A stretch of 8,076 nucleotides of DNA from the NCBI GenBank assembly GCA_003446295.1, contig DMBB01000290.1, positions 1 through 8,076 on the forward strand, written 5' to 3'. The translations under genes were made by a program, and so were the position numbers. The first letter of the stretch is position 1. Each line of letters starts with the position of its first letter. The stretch is from Erysipelotrichaceae bacterium (GTDB taxonomy: Bacteria; Bacillota_I; Bacilli_A; Erysipelotrichales; Erysipelotrichaceae). The notes beneath the pieces are model-generated. The model ran no database searches and was not told the origin of the DNA. It saw only the letters and a program-made list of their open reading frames with translations. Shown here piece by piece: positions 5,456 to 8,076 of the stretch.

Positions 5456-5938
5456 ATGAGCACGCAGAGACCGACATTTAAAGTCGTAAAAAACGGATAT
5501 GACAGATTTGCGGTCGATGATGCTGTAGAACGTTATGCCTCCCGTGTGGATGAACTTGAACGCAGAACAGCTGCTTATGAGCAGGAACTAACAGAGCTGA
5601 AGCAGAAAATGAGCCAGATGAAAGCACATTATGCAAAGCTTCAGCAGACGCTGTCAGCCGAGAAAAAAGCGGCGGACAATCTGACCCGCATCTCATTGAA
5701 AGAGGCGAACGAGATCATCGAAACTGCACAGAGAAATGCGGATACGATCGTTTCGGAATCGCTGAAGACAGCAAGAACGATCCTGAGCGATCTGGCACAG
5801 CTGTACAATGATGCAGATGTTGTCAAAGAGGAAACAAAGATCAAACTGAGTGATCTGGTAGATGAACTGGATCAGATCACGCTTCCCAGAATGCCGGATA
5901 TCGAATGGCTGAAGGAAGCAGAACAGAAAATGCGCTGA
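5456..5938 (+). CDS. divIVA: DivIVA-domain coiled-coil protein
   Basis: DivIVA proteins assemble on negatively curved membrane at poles and septa and recruit partners for division or wall growth. At 160 residues this matches the family. The N-terminal DivIVA domain is recognised by FKVVKNGYDRFAVDDAVERY (8-27), including the GYD signature, followed by coiled coil from about 28 to 72 and a second helical region from about 78 to 140. The C-terminus is LPRMPDIEWLKEAEQKMR. In B. subtilis DivIVA, Phe17 and Arg18 just before GYD insert into the membrane; here the equivalent residues are Lys12 and Asn13, so membrane binding may differ. The position, after sepF and ylmH and before ileS, is the classic divIVA locus. 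A GpsB-like paralogue is less likely because of length and location. Confidence 0.92.
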   Translation: MSTQRPTFKVVKNGYDRFAVDDAVERYASRVDELERRTAAYEQELTELKQKMSQMKAHYAKLQQTLSAEKKAADNLTRISLKEANEIIETAQRNADTIVSESLKTARTILSDLAQLYNDADVVKEETKIKLSDLVDELDQITLPRMPDIEWLKEAEQKMR

Positions 5939-5997
5939 TCAGGACGCGCCTTCATGGATGGAAGTAAGAGAGAGCCTGTGCCCGGTGAAAACAGGAC

Positions 5998-6077
5998 GGA
6001 AACCATGAAAGGACATCACCTGTGAGCAATCGTATTCCCTGCGTTAAAGGGATCAAAAGTGCATGGGAAACCATGAA
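5998..6077 (+). repeat. 12-nt direct repeat GGAAACCATGAA within the T-box leader
   Basis: GGAAACCATGAA occurs exactly at 5998-6009 and 6066-6077. The first copy supplies the 3' strand of stem I (CCATGAA pairs with TTCATGG at 5951-5957). The second copy forms a local hairpin CATGG-GAAA-CCATG (6062-6075) with a GNRA tetraloop directly before the antiterminator, but it is equally complementary to TTCATGG. The two copies can therefore compete for one partner. Whether this matters in the cell is unknown. Confidence 0.75.
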
Positions 6078-6109
6078 CTAAGGTGGTACCGCGTGAAAAG
6101 CGCCCTTAG
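6078..6109 (+). promoter_or_regulatory. T-box antiterminator
   Basis: CTAAGG (6078-6083) pairs with CCTTAG (6104-6109), and GCG (6091-6093) pairs with CGC (6101-6103). Between the two helices on the 5' side lies the 7-nt bulge UGGUACC (6084-6090), the canonical arrangement for binding the free NCCA end of tRNA. Its 3' strand is part of the terminator stem, so the two structures exclude each other. Confidence 0.9.
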
Positions 6110-6128
6110 ATGATAGGGGCGCTTTTTT
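6096..6128 (+). terminator. Intrinsic terminator of the T-box leader
   Basis: AAAAGCGCCC and the following TTA (6096-6108) pair with TAGGGGCGCTTTT (6114-6126, one G-U pair) around a 5-nt loop, and the hairpin runs into six T residues (6123-6128). With charged tRNA-Ile this forms and stops transcription before ileS. It can also end read-through from divIVA. Confidence 0.95.
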
Positions 6129-6136
6129 ATAAGAGA

Positions 6137-6141
6137 GGGAG
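6137..6141 (+). promoter_or_regulatory. Ribosome binding site of ileS
   Basis: GGGAG lies 8 nt before the ATG at 6150, downstream of the T-box terminator. It confirms the ileS start, whose first residues MDYKSTLHMPKTDFEMRGNL match the usual IleRS N-terminus. Confidence 0.8.
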
Positions 6142-6149
6142 ATATTGTT

Positions 6150-8076
6150 ATGGACTACAAAAGCACACTGCACATGCCGAAGACCGATTTCGAGATGCGC
6201 GGCAATCTTGCAAAAAAAGAGCCGGGTATTCTGAAGGAATGGGAAGAAAACGGCCACTATCAGAAGATTCTGGAACATCACAAGGATGAAAAACCGTTCA
6301 TACTGCATGACGGTCCGCCTTATGCAAACGGCAATCTGCATGCCGGTACAGCAATGAACCGCTGCATCAAAGACTTTATTGTGCGTTCGCATGCGATGGA
6401 AGGTTTTTATACACCGTTCTTCCCGGGCTGGGATACACACGGTCTGCCGATCGAAAACGCAATTCAGAGATCCGGTGTTGACAGAAAATCCATGTCTGCT
6501 TCTGAATTCAGACAGCTGTGCGAAACCTATGCAAAAGAACAGATCAAGACACAGATGGCTACCGAAAAGAGACTCGGTCAGGTAGCTGACTATGATCATC
6601 CGTATATCACACTTCAGAAGAGCTTCGAAGCACGTCAGATCCGCTGCTTTGAGAAGATGGCTCTGGACGGACTGATCTTCCAGGGACTGAAGCCGATCTA
6701 CTGGTCTCCGTACAACGAGACTGCGATCGCCGATTCCGAGATCTTCTATAAAGATGTCAAGGATGCCACGATCTTTGTAAAATTCCCTGTAGCTGACGGC
6801 AAAGGCATCCTGGACCAGGATGACAGCTTTGTTATCTGGACGACCACACCCTGGACGATCCCTTCCAATGAAGCAGTCTGCCTGAACCCGGATCTTGTCT
6901 ATGCAGAAGTACAGACAGAACAGGGCAAACTCATTTTCCTCGAATCCATGACAGAACAGCTCCTTCAGAGATTCCACCTTGAAAATCAGGGCGTGCTCAG
7001 AACATTCAAGGGAAGCGAACTGGAACTGATCACATATCATCATGTCGTGCTGGACAAGGAATGCCCTGTCATCCTTGGCGACCATGTAACTGATGAAGAT
7101 GGTACCGGATGCGTACATACAGCAGGCGGCCACGGTCTTGACGACTACTACGCATGCATGAAGTACGGTATCCCGCCGATCTGCACAGTTGATGAGCGCG
7201 GATACATGAATGAAGAAGCAGGTCCGGAATGCCAGGGACTGACATTTGAAGACTGCTCCAAGAAGATCATCACAATGATGAATGAAAAAGGACTGCTGCT
7301 GGCAGTAGAGACGATGGTCCACAGCTATCCGCATGATGACCGTCTGAAGAAAAAGGTCATCTTCCGTGCTGCAAAACAGTGGTTCTGCTCAATTGAGAAG
7401 ATCAGGGAAGCAGTACTGGATCAGATCCAGAACCATGTAACATGGCATAACGAATGGGGTCAGATCCGTATGTACAACATGATCAAGGACCGCGGTGACT
7501 GGTGCATTTCCAGACAGCGTCTCTGGGGCGTACCGATCCCGATCTTCTATTGTGAAGACGGAAGCCCGATCATGGAAAAAGAAGTGTTCGATCATGTGGC
7601 TGATCTTGTTGAAGAATTCGGTTCCAATGTCTGGTTCGAACGTGAAGCGAAGGATCTCCTTCCCGAAGGATACACAAATCCGAAGTCTCCGAACGGTATC
7701 TTTACAAAAGAAAGCGACATTATGGACGTCTGGTTCGATTCAGGTTCTTCCTGGAACGAGCTTGAAGCCAGAGGCGGGGACTATCCCTGCGACCTCTACT
7801 TTGAAGGCTCCGACCAGTACAGAGGCTGGTTCAACTCTTCAATGATCGTAGGTACCGCTGTCAAAGGCAGATCACCTTACAAAGAAGTGCTCTCCCATGG
7901 CTATGTTGTAGACTCCAAGGGTGAGAAGATGTCCAAGTCAGTCGGCAATGTCGTCAATCCTATGGATATCATCAATACAAACGGTGCTGATGTGTTCCGT
8001 CTGTGGGCAATGGTCTCTGACTATAAGCAGGATCTGAAGCTTGGAGATTCGAACATCAAGCAGGTTTCCGAACAGT
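6150..8076 (+). CDS. ileS: Isoleucyl-tRNA synthetase, N-terminal 642 residues
   Basis: This class I aminoacyl-tRNA synthetase attaches isoleucine to tRNA-Ile in the cytoplasm and edits misactivated valine. The frame is open from 6150 to the window end, about two thirds of a normal IleRS; the anticodon-binding and zinc domains lie outside. Motifs seen are MPKTDFEMRGNL (9-20), GPPYANGNLHAGT (55-67) at the HIGH site, PGWDTHGLPIE, the CP1 editing domain with WTTTPWTIPSN (from 230) and HTAGGHGLDD (323-332, editing Asp332 kept), GDWCISRQRLWGVPIP, DVWFDSGSSW, GSDQYRGWFNSS and KMSKS (593-597). Three usually conserved spots differ: HIGH is HAGT (64-67), TAPGHG is TAGGHG, and PH(D/C)WR is PHDDR (394-398). 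Regulation is by the T-box upstream. The identity is secure despite these changes because the rest of the scaffold and the T-box specifier agree. Confidence 0.97.
   Translation, partial: MDYKSTLHMPKTDFEMRGNLAKKEPGILKEWEENGHYQKILEHHKDEKPFILHDGPPYANGNLHAGTAMNRCIKDFIVRSHAMEGFYTPFFPGWDTHGLPIENAIQRSGVDRKSMSASEFRQLCETYAKEQIKTQMATEKRLGQVADYDHPYITLQKSFEARQIRCFEKMALDGLIFQGLKPIYWSPYNETAIADSEIFYKDVKDATIFVKFPVADGKGILDQDDSFVIWTTTPWTIPSNEAVCLNPDLVYAEVQTEQGKLIFLESMTEQLLQRFHLENQGVLRTFKGSELELITYHHVVLDKECPVILGDHVTDEDGTGCVHTAGGHGLDDYYACMKYGIPPICTVDERGYMNEEAGPECQGLTFEDCSKKIITMMNEKGLLLAVETMVHSYPHDDRLKKKVIFRAAKQWFCSIEKIREAVLDQIQNHVTWHNEWGQIRMYNMIKDRGDWCISRQRLWGVPIPIFYCEDGSPIMEKEVFDHVADLVEEFGSNVWFEREAKDLLPEGYTNPKSPNGIFTKESDIMDVWFDSGSSWNELEARGGDYPCDLYFEGSDQYRGWFNSSMIVGTAVKGRSPYKEVLSHGYVVDSKGEKMSKSVGNVVNPMDIINTNGADVFRLWAMVSDYKQDLKLGDSNIKQVSEQ

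Larger units (their letters stand above)
5940..6128 (+). promoter_or_regulatory. T-box leader (tRNA-Ile responsive) controlling ileS
   Basis: This leader senses uncharged tRNA-Ile and allows transcription of ileS only when charging is low. The T-box sequence AAGGTGGTACCGCG (6080-6093) is essentially consensus. Stem I can be drawn as CAGG/CCTG (5940-5943 with 6019-6022), an internal loop, CCTTCATGG (5949-5957) with CCATGAAAGG (6003-6012, A6010 bulged), and a distal CCTGT/ACAGG hairpin (5975-5979 with 5991-5995) whose loop carries GGTGAAA. AGAGAG (5967-5972) resembles the AG bulge. The specifier is ATC (6015-6017, in GGACATCACC), in the internal loop, for isoleucine. A short stem III is TCCCT/AGGGA (6036-6040 with 6048-6052). 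No stem II is seen. UGGU (6084-6087) suits the ACCA end of tRNA-Ile. No separate promoter is evident, and stem I begins right after the divIVA stop, so the leader may be read from the division cluster. The fold is hand-drawn. Confidence 0.93.

Noticed and set aside
6078..7334. 418-codon open frame on the minus strand
   Set aside because: It lies wholly antisense to the T-box and ileS, both certain. Its protein has no recognisable domain and is rich in Cys, His and Phe, as expected for an antisense reading of a coding gene. No ribosome site or promoter was seen.

Overview
The window looks like ordinary chromosome of a low-to-mid GC Bacillota. The case rests on a tRNA-responsive T-box leader before ileS, a SepF/YlmH/DivIVA division cluster, purine-rich GGAGG-type ribosome binding sites and TGnTATAAT extended -10 promoters. 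The gene set would suit the Erysipelotrichia, but that family-level placement is a guess. I see no insertion sequence, phage gene, CRISPR array, tRNA or rRNA.

Layout. (1) 1-1701, plus strand: the 3' end of an oligopeptide/dipeptide ABC importer operon. It holds the C-terminal part of OppD, complete OppF, and a coupled 87-residue membrane protein of unknown function, ending at a weak hairpin. (2) 1760-2677, plus: a lipoprotein with its own extended -10 promoter, apparently built from two related domains. (3) 2696-3052, minus: a small three-helix membrane protein, probably translated from a leaderless mRNA and closed by a good minus-strand terminator. (4) 3123-4190, plus: an M42-family metallo-aminopeptidase whose promoter overlaps that of the divergent minus-strand gene. 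(5) 4289-5938, plus: sepF-ylmH-divIVA, a tightly packed division cluster from one extended -10 promoter. The order is that of Bacillus subtilis, but without ylmG. (6) 5940-6128: an isoleucine T-box leader with specifier AUC, antiterminator and terminator. (7) 6150 to the window end: ileS, 5' 642 codons, with an altered HIGH motif (HAGT).

How the genes fit together. Opp imports short peptides and the M42 aminopeptidase would hydrolyse such peptides in the cytoplasm, so the first half is plausibly about peptide nutrition, though the two are separate transcription units. SepF (FtsZ membrane anchor), YlmH (S4-domain RNA/ribosome factor) and DivIVA (polar/septal coiled coil) form the conserved division neighbourhood. 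The T-box terminator also sits where it can end read-through from divIVA.

I do not see a clear new multi-gene system. The points most worth a second look are the substitutions in IleRS catalytic-core motifs, the 12-nt direct repeat that gives the T-box leader competing pairings, the perfect 10-bp-arm inverted repeat before the unknown small membrane gene, and the two-domain lipoprotein. Structures and promoters were read by eye; no folding, alignment or database search was run.
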